Notes: a model not told the origin generated them from the sequence alone. A stretch of 64,000 nucleotides of DNA from Pseudomonas sp. GV085 (GCF_003050925.1 NZ_QAOV01000002.1:372001-436000); one strand, 5' to 3'; shown: positions 30,008 through 39,102, counted from the stretch's first letter. Numbers and translations: made by a program.

Positions 30008-31600
30008 ATGATCCCTCACATCCGCCAACAGTCCCTCGCGCTGGGTCTGTTGGCGCTGTTGTTGTTCTGCGCCGGGATGTATCAGCAGGCGGCCATCGGT
30101 TTCGATTCGCGCTTCGTGCTATTCGCCCAGGAGATGCTGCGCAATGGGCCGTCGTTTTTTCCGACGACCTATGGCCAGCCCTACGCAGACTATTCGGGAC
30201 TTTCAACGCTATTCATCTGGCTGCTTTCACTGCCGTTCGGCCAGGTCACCAGTCTGACCGCATGGCTGCCGAGCGCCATCGCCGCAGCGGTCATCGTCAC
30301 CTTGATGTACCGCCTGTTGGCACCCTATTCCACGCGTTGGGCGCTGCTGAGCATCGCCCTGATGCTGTTGACCAACACCTTCATTACGGAAACCCGCGCG
30401 GTTTCCCTCGACCTGATGCTGGCGGCCGTTGCGTTCAGTGTGTTTTACCTGGGTTATACCGCCGATCACTTTGCGGCGCCGCGCCGCCGGGTTCTGATCT
30501 TTGCCTTGTTGATGCTGGGCTTCTGGATTCGCGGGCCAATCGGCCTCGTGATTCCTGCGGGGATGCTATGCAGTTATTTCCTGGTCAATCGCCAATGGCG
30601 ACGGCTGATCGTCTTCGGATTGCTGGCAGCGTTGCTGCTGGCGGTGTGCATCGGGCTGTTGTTGTGGATGGCGGACATCAGCGGCGGCCCGGCCTTCCTG
30701 CAGGACGTGATTCGCATGCAGTTCATGGGACGCATGGACGGCAGTGAAGGCAGCAACGGTGTGTTGTATTACTTCACCAGCTCGATGGGCAACTATGCAC
30801 TCGCGTGGCCGTTGGCGGTGCTGGCGCTGGGGGCTGTTGCGCTGACAGGCCCAAAGGAAGCCGGGCCGGCACTGCGCCTGATGCAGTACTGCGTAGCGGC
30901 CGGACTGATCGTGATGATCGGCCTTTCCGTCCCGCAGGCGAAGAAGGCCCGTTACCTGCTGCCGATGCTGCCCATGGCGGCCATCGTGGCGGCGTATCCG
31001 TTCTACGCCACACAGGGTCGATTGCTGGGTTGGCTGCGGGGGTTGATGCAGGGGCTGTGGCTGCTGATCCCGGGCCTGCTGATCGTGGCATTGCTGGTGG
31101 TACGGCGAAAATTCCCCGAGGACGTTACTCACCTCACTTCCCTGTTCATCCTTCTCGGTATGCTGCAAGTGATCGCCCTGGCAGCGCTCAAGCAATCCCG
31201 CTGGCGAGCACAGGCACTGGCTTTTTGTGCGGTCCTGGCACTCTGGTCGTTCTATATCTTGCAGTTCGAGCCGGTCCAACGACAGCTTTACGACACCCAG
31301 GCCTTCAGCCGCGAGGCGTTTGAACTCGTGCAAAACGACCCGGCACCGCTGGTCATGCACGGGATGGGCAAAGACGCCAAGGCCATCAAATTCATGGTCA
31401 ACATCCCGCAGGACCTGCACCCGGTTTTCACCGAGTCGCCCCAGGAACTGGAAAACCTCAAGGCCCCGGCGTGGCTGATGATGGACCTGAACCTGTACAA
31501 GGCATTGCAAGGCACGGCCGTTGGCGCATTGCCACCCGTGTTGAGCGGGCGGTTCGACAAGAATGATTTCGTGCTGCTGCACCTCAAGCAAATCCCGTAG
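30008..31600 (+). CDS. GT39/ArnT-like membrane glycosyltransferase, ninth gene of the arn operon
   Basis: 530 residues, starting 5 bp after ugd. GT-C type with about 11-12 membrane helices and an acidic first loop (GFDSRFVLFAQEML) in the position of the ArnT PDE motif, but otherwise divergent from both ArnT proteins. The family transfers sugars from polyprenyl phosphate to lipid or protein acceptors outside the cytoplasmic membrane. Operon position suggests another LPS or lipid A decoration, perhaps with a different sugar. Substrate not identifiable. Confidence 0.75.
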   Translation: MIPHIRQQSLALGLLALLLFCAGMYQQAAIGFDSRFVLFAQEMLRNGPSFFPTTYGQPYADYSGLSTLFIWLLSLPFGQVTSLTAWLPSAIAAAVIVTLMYRLLAPYSTRWALLSIALMLLTNTFITETRAVSLDLMLAAVAFSVFYLGYTADHFAAPRRRVLIFALLMLGFWIRGPIGLVIPAGMLCSYFLVNRQWRRLIVFGLLAALLLAVCIGLLLWMADISGGPAFLQDVIRMQFMGRMDGSEGSNGVLYYFTSSMGNYALAWPLAVLALGAVALTGPKEAGPALRLMQYCVAAGLIVMIGLSVPQAKKARYLLPMLPMAAIVAAYPFYATQGRLLGWLRGLMQGLWLLIPGLLIVALLVVRRKFPEDVTHLTSLFILLGMLQVIALAALKQSRWRAQALAFCAVLALWSFYILQFEPVQRQLYDTQAFSREAFELVQNDPAPLVMHGMGKDAKAIKFMVNIPQDLHPVFTESPQELENLKAPAWLMMDLNLYKALQGTAVGALPPVLSGRFDKNDFVLLHLKQIP

Positions 31601-31680
31601 CAACGACCGAGTGTCCGACTGCTAGAGTAGCGCCCACGACCGGGGTGATGCCGGCCCGATCGAATAAGGACATTCACGCC

Positions 31681-32859
31681 GTGACCACCTACTCCCCCCT
31701 CATCCGCCGCCTGTTGATCTGCTCTTTGACCATCGTCGTCAGCCGCGCCATCACCAGCCCGCTGCTCACACTGTTCGTCAGCGACAAACTTGGCCTCAAC
31801 CAACAGGACGTTGGCTTGCTGCTCGGCATTGCGGTGTTCGTCGCCACCCTGCTCTCCCTGTACGGCGGCTACATCATCGATCGCTTCGAAAAACGCCGGC
31901 TGCTGATCCTCGCCATGCTTTCCAGCGCCATCGGCCTGATGCTGCTGACATTCGCCGAAAATCTTTACCTGACCACGATGACCCTGATCGTCACCGAAAC
32001 CGCGTCGGCGCTGTTTCTGATCGGCTCGAAAGCGATTCTCAGTGAAAACCTGCCTGTGGGTCAGCGCGCCAAGGCGTTTTCCTTGAGCTATACCTTGACC
32101 AACATTGGCTACGCCGTCGGCCCGATGCTCGGCGTGATGATCGCCGGCCTGTATACCAGTGCGCCATTCCTGATCGCAGCGGCCATCGCCTTTTTCAGTA
32201 TTTTCCTGATGACCGGGATCGCGAAGGACCCGGCACGTTCGTCTGTCACCGGTCAGGCGCAGAGCTTCCTCAAAACCCTGATCACCCTGAAAAACGACCG
32301 CACGCTGATCATGTTCACCGCCGGTTGCCTGCTCAGCACCGTGGTGCACGGGCGCTTCACGTTTTATCTGTCGCAGTACTTGCTGGTGACCAGCGATTCG
32401 AAAAACACCATGGACGTCATGGCCGCCCTGCTGGCCTGCAATGCCCTCAGCGTGATCCTCCTGCAATATCAGATCGGACGTTTTCTCAAGCGCGAGCAAC
32501 TGCGTCAGTGGATTGTGGCCGGCACGGGCCTGTTCATCCTGGGCCTGATCGGTTTCAGCCTGGCCGATAGCCTGGTGAGCTGGTGCGTGGCGATGTTCAT
32601 TTTCACCCTCGGCGAAATGATCATTTACCCGGCCGAGTTCCTGTTCGTCGACACCCTGGCCCCGGAAGAACTACGTGGCAGTTATTACGGCGCGCAAAAC
32701 CTGGCCGCGCTCGGTGGCGCCCTGAGTCCGGTGATCAGCGGCATTCTGCTGATGCACACGCCCGCACCAACGATGTTCTATGCCTTGAGCGCTCTCGCAG
32801 CATTGGGCGGGCTGCTGTGTTTCATGAGCGGCCGTCGAGTGCCCTTACAGCAAAATTAA
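31681..32859 (+). CDS. Major facilitator superfamily transporter
   Basis: 392 residues from the GTG at TTYSPLIRR, which has AAGGA ten bases upstream; an ATG at 31645 has no such site. Twelve membrane helices are predicted, with the loop 2-3 signature GGYIIDRFEKRR. It resembles drug:H+ antiporters of the YdeE type. Substrate unknown. It follows the arn operon by about 80 bp in the same direction but need not belong to it. Confidence 0.8.
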   Translation: MTTYSPLIRRLLICSLTIVVSRAITSPLLTLFVSDKLGLNQQDVGLLLGIAVFVATLLSLYGGYIIDRFEKRRLLILAMLSSAIGLMLLTFAENLYLTTMTLIVTETASALFLIGSKAILSENLPVGQRAKAFSLSYTLTNIGYAVGPMLGVMIAGLYTSAPFLIAAAIAFFSIFLMTGIAKDPARSSVTGQAQSFLKTLITLKNDRTLIMFTAGCLLSTVVHGRFTFYLSQYLLVTSDSKNTMDVMAALLACNALSVILLQYQIGRFLKREQLRQWIVAGTGLFILGLIGFSLADSLVSWCVAMFIFTLGEMIIYPAEFLFVDTLAPEELRGSYYGAQNLAALGGALSPVISGILLMHTPAPTMFYALSALAALGGLLCFMSGRRVPLQQN

Positions 32860-32949
32860 TGCACTGAAAGCTCATTAATATGAATTTGTCAGTAGCTGGA
32901 TTGAACGGCACACTGTGCGCGTTCCTCCCCCAACAGTTGGAACACCTTC

Positions 32950-32987
32950 AAGGGCTTTCTGGGCTTCCCAGCCAAGCCCTTTTTTTT
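32950..32987 (+). terminator. Intrinsic terminator between the MFS and HPP genes
   Basis: AAGGGCTT (32950-32957) pairs with AAGCCCTT (32974-32981), enclosing a second stem CTGGG/CCCAG, and is followed by seven T residues. It ends the MFS transcript; it also lies inside a possible leader of the HPP gene 33 bp downstream. Confidence 0.85.
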
Positions 32988-33019
32988 GCCTCGATTTTTC
33001 TGCCGGAGTTTTTCTCGGA

Positions 33020-33727
33020 ATGCTTGCTCGCTGGTTGCCCGCCGCCATCAACACCCGCCCCACCGAATGGAGCCGCGCCGCCATCGGCATGGCCTTGGGG
33101 ACACTGATGAGCGTGTGGCTCTGTAGCCAGGTTTTCGGCATTGAGGTGGCCCAGCACCTGATTGGCCCGCTGGGGGCGTCGGCGGTGCTGTTGTTTGCCG
33201 TATCTTCGGGCGCGCTCGCGCAACCCTGGTCGATTCTCGGCGGCTACTTGAGCGCCGGGGTGATTGCCTTGCTGGTGGCCCATGTGTTGGGCCGAACCCT
33301 CGGCAGCGCTTGCCTGGCCGCGGGCATGGCGTTGATCCTGATGTGCTGGCTGCGGTGCCTGCACCCACCGGCCGGTGCATTGGCCCTGACCCTGGTGCTG
33401 GCCGATCCGGCAACCATTGCCATGGACTGGAGAGCCATTGAACCGGTGATGCTCAGCGGGGCGACGATGCTGCTCTGCGCCCTGGCCTTCAACAACCTGA
33501 CCCGCGTTCGTTACCCCAAGAGTGCCAGCGAACCGGTGGCCAGGATTCCTGCCGATCACCCGCCAGTCGACAGTCAGGCCATCACCGCCGAAGACCTGAA
33601 ACTGGCGCTGGCTGACATGGAGGCGTTCTATGACGTCACGCCCGAAGACCTCGAACAACTGATCCAGGCCAGCCAGCTGCACGCCAAACGCCGCAGCGTG
33701 GGCGAGGTGTTCGCTCCACGACTGTAA
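33020..33727 (+). CDS. HPP-family integral membrane protein
   Basis: 235 residues from the ATG at MLARWLPAAI; a GTG at 32915 would place the terminator inside the gene and is rejected. About four to five membrane helices are followed by a soluble C-terminal tail. The family-defining His-Pro-Pro lies at residues 115-117 in CLHPPAGALALT. Some HPP members are reported as nitrite transporters in plastids and cyanobacteria; the function in Pseudomonas is unknown. Confidence 0.8.
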   Translation: MLARWLPAAINTRPTEWSRAAIGMALGTLMSVWLCSQVFGIEVAQHLIGPLGASAVLLFAVSSGALAQPWSILGGYLSAGVIALLVAHVLGRTLGSACLAAGMALILMCWLRCLHPPAGALALTLVLADPATIAMDWRAIEPVMLSGATMLLCALAFNNLTRVRYPKSASEPVARIPADHPPVDSQAITAEDLKLALADMEAFYDVTPEDLEQLIQASQLHAKRRSVGEVFAPRL

Positions 33728-33753
33728 GCCACTGACTTGGCGGTTCTTTTGCC

Positions 33754-34047
33754 GTGGCCGGAATCAAGATTCTCGCCGAGGCCGGCCTGCATCGGCGCAA
33801 CATGCTGATCGTGGCGATTTCCCTCGGCATGGGCCTGGGGGTGGTGGCGGTGCCGGAAGTCTTGCGTGAACTGCCCGAGGCCCTGCACAACATTTTCGAA
33901 TCGCCCATCACCGTCGGCGCGCTGTGCGCTATCGTTCTTAATATCGTCCTGCCCGAGGAATTCATCGAACTGGAAGAGGACGAATCCGATCCGCAGGCCT
34001 CAGTGCTTCAAGTGATGCAGAACCCCGATGTGACCTGCCAGGGATGA
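33754..34047 (+). pseudogene. C-terminal remnant of a uracil/xanthine permease (NCS2 family)
   Basis: 97 residues (GTG start) match only the last two helices and tail of nucleobase:cation symporter-2 proteins (AGIKILAEAGLHRRNMLIVA, LCAIVLNIVLPEEF). Full-length members have about 450-500 residues; the missing part is not found upstream, where the HPP gene ends 26 bp before. The homologous reading continues only a few codons before the GTG. Likely a deletion leftover. Confidence 0.75.
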
Positions 34048-34112
34048 ACCCGCAAAGGCTACGGTGGTCGCACAGTCAATCCGCTAGCCCTTTTTCAGAT
34101 GAGAGCACGACC

Positions 34113-34583
34113 ATGCGCAGCGTTCACGCGGTCCTGATTTCCCTCCTGCTCTGCCTGAGCGCCTGTTCCTCACTGCCCAATCGAGACCCGTTGAAAGTCA
34201 ACGTCGTGGGCATCGAGCCCCTGCAAGGCGAGGGCATGGAAGTGCGCTTTACCGTGAAAATCCGCGTGCAGAACCCCAATGACACCACCCTCGTCTACAG
34301 CGGCGTTGCGCTGGACCTGGACATCAACGGCCAACCCTTCGCCTCTGGCGTCACCGATGAGAGTGGCTCGATCGGGCGTTTTTCCGACACCGTCGTGAGC
34401 GTGCCGGTCAGCGTTTCGGCACTTTCGGTGATCCGCCAGACCTATGGCATCAGCCGGATGAAGTCGCTTAACAACATGCCCTACATCCTGCACGGCAAGC
34501 TCTCGGGTGGGGTGTTCAACACAATGCGTTTCGTGGACAGTGGCACACTCAAACTACCGGGATCGACTACTGGCAGCCGTTAA
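34113..34583 (+). CDS. LEA type 2 / WHy-domain lipoprotein
   Basis: 156 residues starting at MRSVHAVL. A lipoprotein signal with lipobox LSAC (Cys near residue 18) is followed by one water-stress-and-hypersensitive-response (LEA-2) beta-sandwich (VNVVGIEPL, VRVQNPNDTTLVYSGVALDL-like pattern). Such proteins are envelope-attached and linked to desiccation tolerance in other bacteria; the role here is unproven. Confidence 0.82.
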   Translation: MRSVHAVLISLLLCLSACSSLPNRDPLKVNVVGIEPLQGEGMEVRFTVKIRVQNPNDTTLVYSGVALDLDINGQPFASGVTDESGSIGRFSDTVVSVPVSVSALSVIRQTYGISRMKSLNNMPYILHGKLSGGVFNTMRFVDSGTLKLPGSTTGSR

Positions 34584-34610
34584 AGCCTGACTCAAGGAGC
34601 AGCACCCACC

Positions 34611-35156
34611 ATGGAAACCACCCCCACGCTCTACACCGAGCGCCTGATCCTGCGCCCGCTGGAGCTGGCCGACGCCGATGCCATCCAGCAACAGTTCCCC
34701 CACTGGGAGGTAGTGCGTTACCTCAACGCTTTGGTGCCCTGGCCCTATCCGGCCGATGGTGCGTTGACGTACCTGCGTGACAATGCCCTGCCAGCCGTCG
34801 CCCGTGGTGAGCAATGGCATTGGTCGATCCGTCTGAAATCGGCGCCGGAGCAATTGATCGGCAGCATCAGCCTGATGAATGAACAGGACAACAATCGTGG
34901 ATTCTGGCTCGGTCCGAAGTGGCAGGGTCAGGGACTGATGACAGAAGCCAGCGCCGCGGTCACCGAGCACTGGTTCAACGCGTTGGGGCGCACCGTGCTG
35001 CGGGTGCCAAAAGCGACACCGAACATCAGCTCGCGCAGACTCTCCGAACGCACAGGCATGCGCTTGATTCGTACGGATGAAGGCCGCTTTGTCGGCGGGA
35101 TCTTCCCGTTGGAAGTCTGGGAAATCACCGGTGAAGAATGGTGGTCGCGCCGCTGA
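34611..35156 (+). CDS. GNAT-family N-acetyltransferase (RimJ/RimL type)
   Basis: 181 residues with a strong AAGGAG upstream. It opens TPTLYTERLILRPLELADADA and has the acetyl-CoA pyrophosphate loop near GFWLGPKWQGQGLM and RRLSERTGM, typical of Acetyltransf_3 proteins that acetylate ribosomal-protein N-termini or small amines. The real substrate is unknown. Ends 2 bp from the convergent AraC gene. Confidence 0.82.
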   Translation: METTPTLYTERLILRPLELADADAIQQQFPHWEVVRYLNALVPWPYPADGALTYLRDNALPAVARGEQWHWSIRLKSAPEQLIGSISLMNEQDNNRGFWLGPKWQGQGLMTEASAAVTEHWFNALGRTVLRVPKATPNISSRRLSERTGMRLIRTDEGRFVGGIFPLEVWEITGEEWWSRR

Positions 35157-35158
35157 AT

Positions 35159-36175
35159 TCACTCGGCGTCATTGAGAATCAGGCTACGGTAATGCCCAGG
35201 ATTCGATCCCGACCACTTGCGAAACGCCTTGTAGAATGAACTGACGTCTGCGAACCCCAGCCGCGTGGCGATTTCGCTGAAGCTGATCGCGGGCTCGGCC
35301 AGCCACACAATCGCCAGTTCCTTGCGCACGCCGTCCTTGAGACCTTGATAGGTTTGCCCTTCTTCGGCCAGTCGGCGGCGCAGGGTTGATGCCGACATGC
35401 ACAGGCGCTGCGCCAGGACTTCGGTTTCCGGCCAGTGTTCGGCCGGCAGATGGCGTAGATCGTGTTTGATGCGACTGGCCAGGCTCTGCGGATCGCGGTA
35501 CTTGACCAGAATGTTCGCCGGCGCATGGGCCAGGAATCGCGTGAGTTCTTCAGGGCTGCGCTTGATTGGCAAATCCAGGCAATCGGCGGAGAAAATCATC
35601 CGCGTGCGCGGACGGTCGAAACGCAGGTTCTCGGAAAACATCACCTGATAGTCATCGCAGAAGTGCGGTTTCGCACAGCGCAGTTCGATGGCCAGGATTG
35701 GGATCCGCCGCCCTGCCAGCCAGCAGGCCACGCCATGCACGATCATCCAGTACGTGAAATAGGTGAAGGCCCGGCGCGGTTCCTTGTCGTCCTCCAGCAG
35801 GACGATTTCCGCCAGGCTCTGCTGGCGCACCAGCTGTGCCGGCAAGCCTTCGAGCATCAACGACAGAAACGCCAGGCCGCTGGACAATCCCGCCGCGACG
35901 TTGGGCTGGAGCATAGCGCTGCGACACAGGAAGGCAAAGCTGCCGGATTTAAGTTTGCGTGGGTCCATGCCAAAAAACTCATCGTCCCCGCGCCGTGCCA
36001 GCAGCCGCCACAGGCGCGCATAAGCCGTGGCCGGAACGCGGGCGCCGGTGTTGCCCAACAGCAGCGGGTCGATGCCAACCTTGATCAACACCTCGTCCGT
36101 GGCGATTCCCGGCGCGCAGCTTTGCAACAGTGCTTCACGCACCAGTTGAATGGAGATGGTGTCTTTTTCCGACAT
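35159..36175 (-). CDS. AraC-family regulator with arabinose-binding-like N-terminal domain (OruR group)
   Basis: 338 residues from MSEKDTIS; a longer frame upstream begins inside repeat sequence. The N-terminal ~210 residues match the Arabinose_bd family seen in OruR and ArgR-like regulators. The C-terminal ~100 residues are the AraC DNA-binding domain (FSEIATRLGFADVSSFYKAFRKWSG). The target is unknown; no obvious partner lies next to it. Confidence 0.8.
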   Translation of the reverse strand: MSEKDTISIQLVREALLQSCAPGIATDEVLIKVGIDPLLLGNTGARVPATAYARLWRLLARRGDDEFFGMDPRKLKSGSFAFLCRSAMLQPNVAAGLSSGLAFLSLMLEGLPAQLVRQQSLAEIVLLEDDKEPRRAFTYFTYWMIVHGVACWLAGRRIPILAIELRCAKPHFCDDYQVMFSENLRFDRPRTRMIFSADCLDLPIKRSPEELTRFLAHAPANILVKYRDPQSLASRIKHDLRHLPAEHWPETEVLAQRLCMSASTLRRRLAEEGQTYQGLKDGVRKELAIVWLAEPAISFSEIATRLGFADVSSFYKAFRKWSGSNPGHYRSLILNDAE

Positions 36176-36245
36176 GGATCGCGGCAAGCCCTGTTCTTGT
36201 TCGAGTGGGGGGCATATTAGCCGAAACCACCCGCCCGGCGAGTGT

Positions 36246-36343
36246 CCCTTGTGGGAGCTGGCTTGCCAGCGAAGTGGCCGGCACATTCAACAGCGATGTC
36301 GCCTGCACAGCCGCCTTCGCTGGCAAGCCAGCTCCTACAAGGG
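36246..36343. repeat. REPIN of a second type (GGAGCTGGCTTGCCAGCGAAG)
   Basis: GTGGGAGCTGGCTTGCCAGC and its inverted copy ending GCCAGCTCCTACAAGGG differ from the other repeats in the window in the loop side of the palindrome (GCTGGC instead of GCGAGC), so they belong to another REP subfamily. Confidence 0.88.
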
Positions 36344-36382
36344 TTTTGCGTCGATCACAGCACTGTGTTTCGACGCTGATTT

Positions 36383-36420
36383 TGTGGGAGCGAGCTTGCT
36401 CCGGGCGGCGATCCGACGAT
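36383..36420. repeat. Single REP sequence
   Basis: TGTGGGAGCGAGCTTGCTCC followed by GGGCGGCGATCCGACGAT; the same tail variant occurs in the left arm of the REPIN at 7343. No inverted partner is nearby. Confidence 0.8.
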
Positions 36421-36444
36421 TGCTTTTCTGAAGCCCGCGCAGAT

Positions 36445-37788
36445 TCACAAGATGCGATAGAGCAAGCGCTCGATCCGCACACGACTCACGCGCTTGAGGA
36501 ACCTGGCCACACCCGCCGGGTACTCGGCGAGGGTTTCCAGGTTCTGGAAATGCTCGATACGCGAGGTGTGCTGGAAGATCGCAGTAAGCTCTTGGCGACG
36601 CGGCTCCAGCAGTTCGCCATGGGGATCATCGATCAACAAGGCGTTTTCCAGATCGAGTCGAAACGCCCGCGGGTTGAGGTTGTTGCCGGTCAGCAAGGTA
36701 TAGCGCCGGTCGATCCACATGCCCTTGAGGTGATAGGTGTTGTCGCCATCACGCCACAGGTGCAGGTTCAACTGGCCGCTGTCGATGTCGCGCTGATGCC
36801 GTTTGGCAAACCGGCGCAAGCTGATTTCGTACAGGTACGGCAGCGCTGAAATAACCCGGAACGGTTCGCTCGGCGGAATGTAGAAATCGTTGGCCGTCTT
36901 GTCGCCGACCACAATGTCGATCTTCACCCCACGGGCCAGCGCGCGGTTGATCTCGCGGATGATCGCTAGCGGCAGGTTGAAGTACGGTGTGCAAATGGTC
37001 AGTTGCTGCTGGGCGCTGGCGATCAGTTCGCAGATCACCCGGTTCAGCGGATTGTTCTTGCCGACGCCGAGCAAGGGGCTGACCGACAAACCGCTCCTGT
37101 CGGTGGTGCCCCGCGAAGTGTCGTACGCCGCGTGCTTGAGACGGCTGCGCAGGTCGCCGATGTCATGGCGCAGGCTGCGGGTGGTTGGCAGGTTCGGCAG
37201 GTCGAGGCGGTGCACCGCCTTGGAAGCCACCAGGCCGTGCTGCACCAGGTGCTGCATCGAATCGGCCAGATCACGATTGTGCAGCAGGTGATAGCGGTCG
37301 TAGCGGTACTTGTCGAACTTGTGCAGATAGACGTTGTTCAGGCTCGCGCCGCTGTAGATCACGCAGTCATCGATCACGAAGCCTTTGAGGTGCAACACGC
37401 CGAACAGTTCGCGGGTTTGTACCGGGACGCCGTAGATCGGCACCTCGCTGGCATGGGTGCGGGTCATTTCCTGATACCAGGCGGAGTTGCCCGGTTGCTT
37501 GCCGGCACCGATCAGGCCGCGCTGTGCTCGCAGCCAGTCGACGACCACCACTACGTCCAGTTCCGGACGCGCCAGCTTGGCCGCGTGCAAGGCATCGAGA
37601 ATTTCCTGGCCGGCTTCATCCTGTTGCAGGTACAGCGCAACGATGTAGATGCGCCGGGTCGCGCTGGCGATTTTCTCCAGCAGGCAACGACGGAATTCGG
37701 CAGCACCAGAGAGGATGCCGACGGCATCGGCCGTCAGCGGAAAACTGCGCAGTTTGGGCAGCAGGGAACGTTTGAAAAGCAACGGCAT
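36445..37788 (-). CDS. pssA: CDP-diacylglycerol-serine O-phosphatidyltransferase PssA (phospholipase D-like type)
   Basis: 447 residues, close to the 451 of E. coli PssA. Two HKD motifs are visible: His133-x-Lys135-x4-Asp140 (HLKGFVID) and His353-x-Lys355-x4-Asp360 (HLKGMWID), followed by SGASLN and TGNNLNP. It forms phosphatidylserine, the precursor of phosphatidylethanolamine, at the membrane surface. It is monocistronic between repeats. Confidence 0.93.
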   Translation of the reverse strand: MPLLFKRSLLPKLRSFPLTADAVGILSGAAEFRRCLLEKIASATRRIYIVALYLQQDEAGQEILDALHAAKLARPELDVVVVVDWLRAQRGLIGAGKQPGNSAWYQEMTRTHASEVPIYGVPVQTRELFGVLHLKGFVIDDCVIYSGASLNNVYLHKFDKYRYDRYHLLHNRDLADSMQHLVQHGLVASKAVHRLDLPNLPTTRSLRHDIGDLRSRLKHAAYDTSRGTTDRSGLSVSPLLGVGKNNPLNRVICELIASAQQQLTICTPYFNLPLAIIREINRALARGVKIDIVVGDKTANDFYIPPSEPFRVISALPYLYEISLRRFAKRHQRDIDSGQLNLHLWRDGDNTYHLKGMWIDRRYTLLTGNNLNPRAFRLDLENALLIDDPHGELLEPRRQELTAIFQHTSRIEHFQNLETLAEYPAGVARFLKRVSRVRIERLLYRIL

Positions 37789-37873
37789 AGGGCTCGCAAA
37801 TGGGTCGAATCCGAAGAGCCCCAGAGCTTACACCATGCAAAGGTTCGGGTCTTGTTACTGTCTGTAATATCCC

Positions 37874-37939
37874 CTTCGCGAGCAGGCTCGCTCCCACAGA
37901 AGAATGCATTTCAATGTGGGAGCGAGCCTGCTCGCGAAG
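37874..37939. repeat. REPIN, short spacer
   Basis: CTTCGCGAGCAGGCTCGCTC at 37874 and its exact inverse ending CTCGCGAAG at 37939, separated by about 16 bp, lie between the divergent pssA and tetR genes. Confidence 0.9.
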
Positions 37940-37969
37940 ACCATTTATCAGGCGCTACAAAAACATCGA

Positions 37970-37998
37970 TTGACCAAGGAGAACGATCGTTCTACTGT
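37970..37998 (+). promoter_or_regulatory. Promoter and palindromic operator of the TetR gene
   Basis: A perfect 14-bp palindrome AGAACGATCGTTCT (37980-37993) lies between a -35-like TTGACC (37970-37975) and a -10-like TACTGT (37993-37998) spaced 17 bp. This is the usual place for TetR autorepression. Transcription would start next to the ATG at 38006, giving an almost leaderless message. Confidence 0.6.
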
Positions 37999-38005
37999 CA
38001 GCGAC

Positions 38006-38569
38006 ATGAACGAAAACACTAGCAATGACACACGCAACATCATTCTGGATGTCACCGAAAAGCTGATCTACAAAAGTGGCATTGCCACCACTGGCATGGA
38101 TCTTCTGGTGAAAACCGCCGGCGTCTCCAGAAAGAGCATTTACCGCTACTTCGCCAACAAGGACGATCTGGTTGTAGCCGCCCTGCAACGCCGCGACCAG
38201 CGCTGGATGCGCTGGTACAGAGGCGAAGTCGGCCGGGCACAAACCCCGGCCGAGCGACTGCTCAACCTGTTTACCGTACTCAAATCGTGGTTCGCTTCCG
38301 ATGGCTTCCGCGGTTGCGCCTTCATCAACACCAGTGGCGAGACCGGCGACCCGCAAGACCCGGTGCGCCTGGTCGCCAAAGAGCATAAACAGAAGCTGCT
38401 CGACTACGTGTGCGAGCTGTGTACCGAATATGGCGCCGAGGATCCGCAGATGCTGGCCAGACAACTGCTGATCCTGATCGATGGTGCCATTACCGTGGCG
38501 CTTGTAATGGGCGATCACAGTGCCGCCGATAATGCGCAATGCATGGCGCGAAAGTTGTTGGACCTGTAG
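38006..38569 (+). CDS. TetR/AcrR-family transcriptional regulator
   Basis: 187 residues starting MNENTSND; an upstream in-frame ATG at 37904 lies in the REPIN and is not a credible start. N-terminal helix-turn-helix at about residues 12-58 (TTGMDLLVKTAGVSRKSIYRYFANKDDL), then a helical ligand domain. The palindrome just upstream suggests autoregulation, and the DUF1348 gene 56 bp downstream is the likely co-regulated target. The ligand is unknown. Confidence 0.85.
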   Translation: MNENTSNDTRNIILDVTEKLIYKSGIATTGMDLLVKTAGVSRKSIYRYFANKDDLVVAALQRRDQRWMRWYRGEVGRAQTPAERLLNLFTVLKSWFASDGFRGCAFINTSGETGDPQDPVRLVAKEHKQKLLDYVCELCTEYGAEDPQMLARQLLILIDGAITVALVMGDHSAADNAQCMARKLLDL

Positions 38570-38625
38570 CAACTTGACCGAGCTCGACCCGATGTTTGAA
38601 CTTTAACTTGATACGGAGACTTGAA

Positions 38626-39102
38626 ATGTCTAATGCCGAAGTTCGTCCGCCATTACCCCCTTTCACCCGTGAATCGGCCATTGAAAAAATTCGCCTGGCT
38701 GAAGACGGCTGGAACTCCCGCGACCCCGAGCGCGTGTCCCTGGCCTACACCCTGGACACTCAATGGCGCAATCGCGCCGAGTTCGCCCACAACCGCGAAG
38801 AGGCCAAAGCTTTCCTGACCCGCAAATGGGCCAAGGAGCTGGATTATCGGCTGATCAAGGAACTCTGGGCCTTTACCGGCAACCGCATTGCGGTGCGTTA
38901 CGCCTATGAATGGCACGACGACTCGGGCAACTGGTTCCGCTCCTACGGCAACGAAAACTGGGAGTTCAACGAGGACGGCCTGATGGCCCGCCGCTTCGCT
39001 TGCATCAACGACTTGCCGATCAAGGAAAGCGAGCGCAAGTTTCACTGGCCGCTGGGGCGTCGTCCTGACGATCATCCGGGCCTGTCGGATCTTGACCTGT
39101 AA
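38626..39102 (+). CDS. DUF1348 (NTF2-like) protein
   Basis: 158 residues with ACGGAG upstream. The whole length matches the DUF1348 family of the NTF2/SnoaL-like cone fold ([40 protein letters not shown]). These are small cytoplasmic proteins with no firm biochemical role. Co-direction with the TetR gene suggests an inducible two-gene unit. Confidence 0.85.
   Translation: MSNAEVRPPLPPFTRESAIEKIRLAEDGWNSRDPERVSLAYTLDTQWRNRAEFAHNREEAKAFLTRKWAKELDYRLIKELWAFTGNRIAVRYAYEWHDDSGNWFRSYGNENWEFNEDGLMARRFACINDLPIKESERKFHWPLGRRPDDHPGLSDLDL

Noticed and set aside
32915..33019. GTG start for the HPP gene
   Set aside because: It would place a clear intrinsic terminator within the coding region, and the added residues are not membrane-like.
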